A stretch of DNA of 6,249 bases from Holosporales bacterium. Its GTDB lineage: Bacteria; Pseudomonadota; Alphaproteobacteria; UBA3830; JAIRMZ01. The translations under genes and the position numbers were made by a program. The notes under the pieces were generated by a model. It was not told where the DNA came from. It ran no database searches and saw only the letters and a program-made list of their open reading frames with translations. The stretch covers positions 1 to 6,249 of the forward strand of contig JAIRMZ010000072.1 in the NCBI GenBank assembly GCA_031258355.1. Reading direction: 5' to 3'. Of this stretch, positions 5,963-6,249 are shown one piece after another; position 1 is the stretch's first letter, and each line of letters starts with the position of its first letter.

Positions 5963-6223
5963 GGTAGGTACAGTCCTGCTGGTTTTTGTAAAAAATATCT
6001 TACAAATTACTACTCTGCACTTATCAGTGTCTGCAGAACCCATTTCCCGAAAGCAATAGGACATACACTACTAACAGGACAACCGTTCGATATATTTCAA
6101 GGATCATGTGGCGATGAGGAGAAGGAATACGAATATATTAGAAAATATATGGACACAAACAGCTTTTCCTCATCAGCAAACATCTCGTTCCTGTTTAAAT
6201 GGAAAAGAATCGTTCTGTATTAG
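5963..6223 (+). pseudogene. Copy 3 of the repeated element: C-terminal fragment, 86 codons without a start
   Basis: The frame is open from after TAG 5960-5962 to TAG 6221-6223 but has no ATG, GTG or TTG before an ATG at 6149. It therefore looks like the C-terminal part of a gene whose front was lost. It reads GRYSPAGFCKKYLTNYYSAL, VCRTHFPKAIGHTLLTGQPFD, an acidic stretch GDEEKEYEYIRKYMDT and the ending SSSANISFLFKWKRIVLY. It is the longest of the three copies and the best query for finding the parent family, which I do not recognise. Confidence 0.45.
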
Positions 6224-6249
6224 TCCTTCTTTGCATCTCTAGATGCTCT

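Larger units (their letters stand above)
5676..6223. repeat. Three diverged direct copies of one element
   Basis: Landmarks recur in the same order. CTACCAACAG (5699) corresponds to TTATTAATAG (5832) and CTACTAACAG (6068). CTCATCAGTAAACATTTC (5732) corresponds to CTTGCTAGTAAATTTCCC (5866) and CTCATCAGCAAACATCTC (6169). GTACTTGTCAAATCCGCAGAGCC (from 5781) corresponds to GCACTTATCAGTGTCTGCAGAACC (from 6017). The landmark spacing is 32-33 bases in copies 1 and 2 and about 99 in copy 3, so copies 1 and 2 lack about 66 bases. Confidence 0.65.

Noticed and set aside
6233..6246. Perfect palindrome GCATCTCTAGATGC
   Set aside because: The arms are 6 bp with a 2-base centre at the window edge; such a short palindrome is expected by chance and has no context.

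Overview
The left 2.5 kb is ordinary chromosomal DNA. It holds the 3' half of fabG (fatty-acid synthesis, + strand), a complete mutL (mismatch repair, - strand, endonuclease type) and a tRNA-His gene with an encoded CCA. The FabG sequence and the MutL with a DQHA(X)2E(X)4E motif suggest a Gram-negative proteobacterium without MutH, most likely an alphaproteobacterium. The decayed, duplicated gene remnants on the right would suit a host-associated or intracellular lineage. That lineage placement is inference from the sequence alone.

Layout: fabG (1-373, +) converges on mutL (494-2272, -). A short divergent spacer (2273-2432) separates mutL from tRNA-His (2433-2510, +), which is followed by a rho-independent terminator (about 2537-2561). 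Converging on that terminator is a 392-residue predicted exported protein (2572-3750, -). It is an orphan whose central region has the layout of a class I methyltransferase fold. Upstream of it (3735-4330) lies a tandem array of about 247-bp units. Each unit repeats the promoter and first ~50 codons of that gene: one is still an open 68-codon ORF, one has lost its start, and a further copy of the promoter region alone is strongly diverged.

The right third (4330-6249) has no convincing intact gene. It contains a stem-loop terminator with no obvious gene before it, a C9/G6 tract, two short interrupted ORFs of unknown family, and a truncated radA fragment that keeps its Walker A motif but lacks the rest of the protein. 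After that come three diverged copies of an unrecognised coding element whose shared end reads like SxNISFLFK. One copy is a small ATG ORF (5768-5917) and the last is an 86-codon open frame with no start. This looks like an accessory or decaying region.

The functional content is housekeeping: FabG for lipid synthesis, MutL for repair, tRNA-His for translation. Nothing here can be assembled confidently into a new multi-gene defence or metabolic system. The most unusual items are the promoter-plus-N-terminus array and the exported methyltransferase-like protein it derives from.
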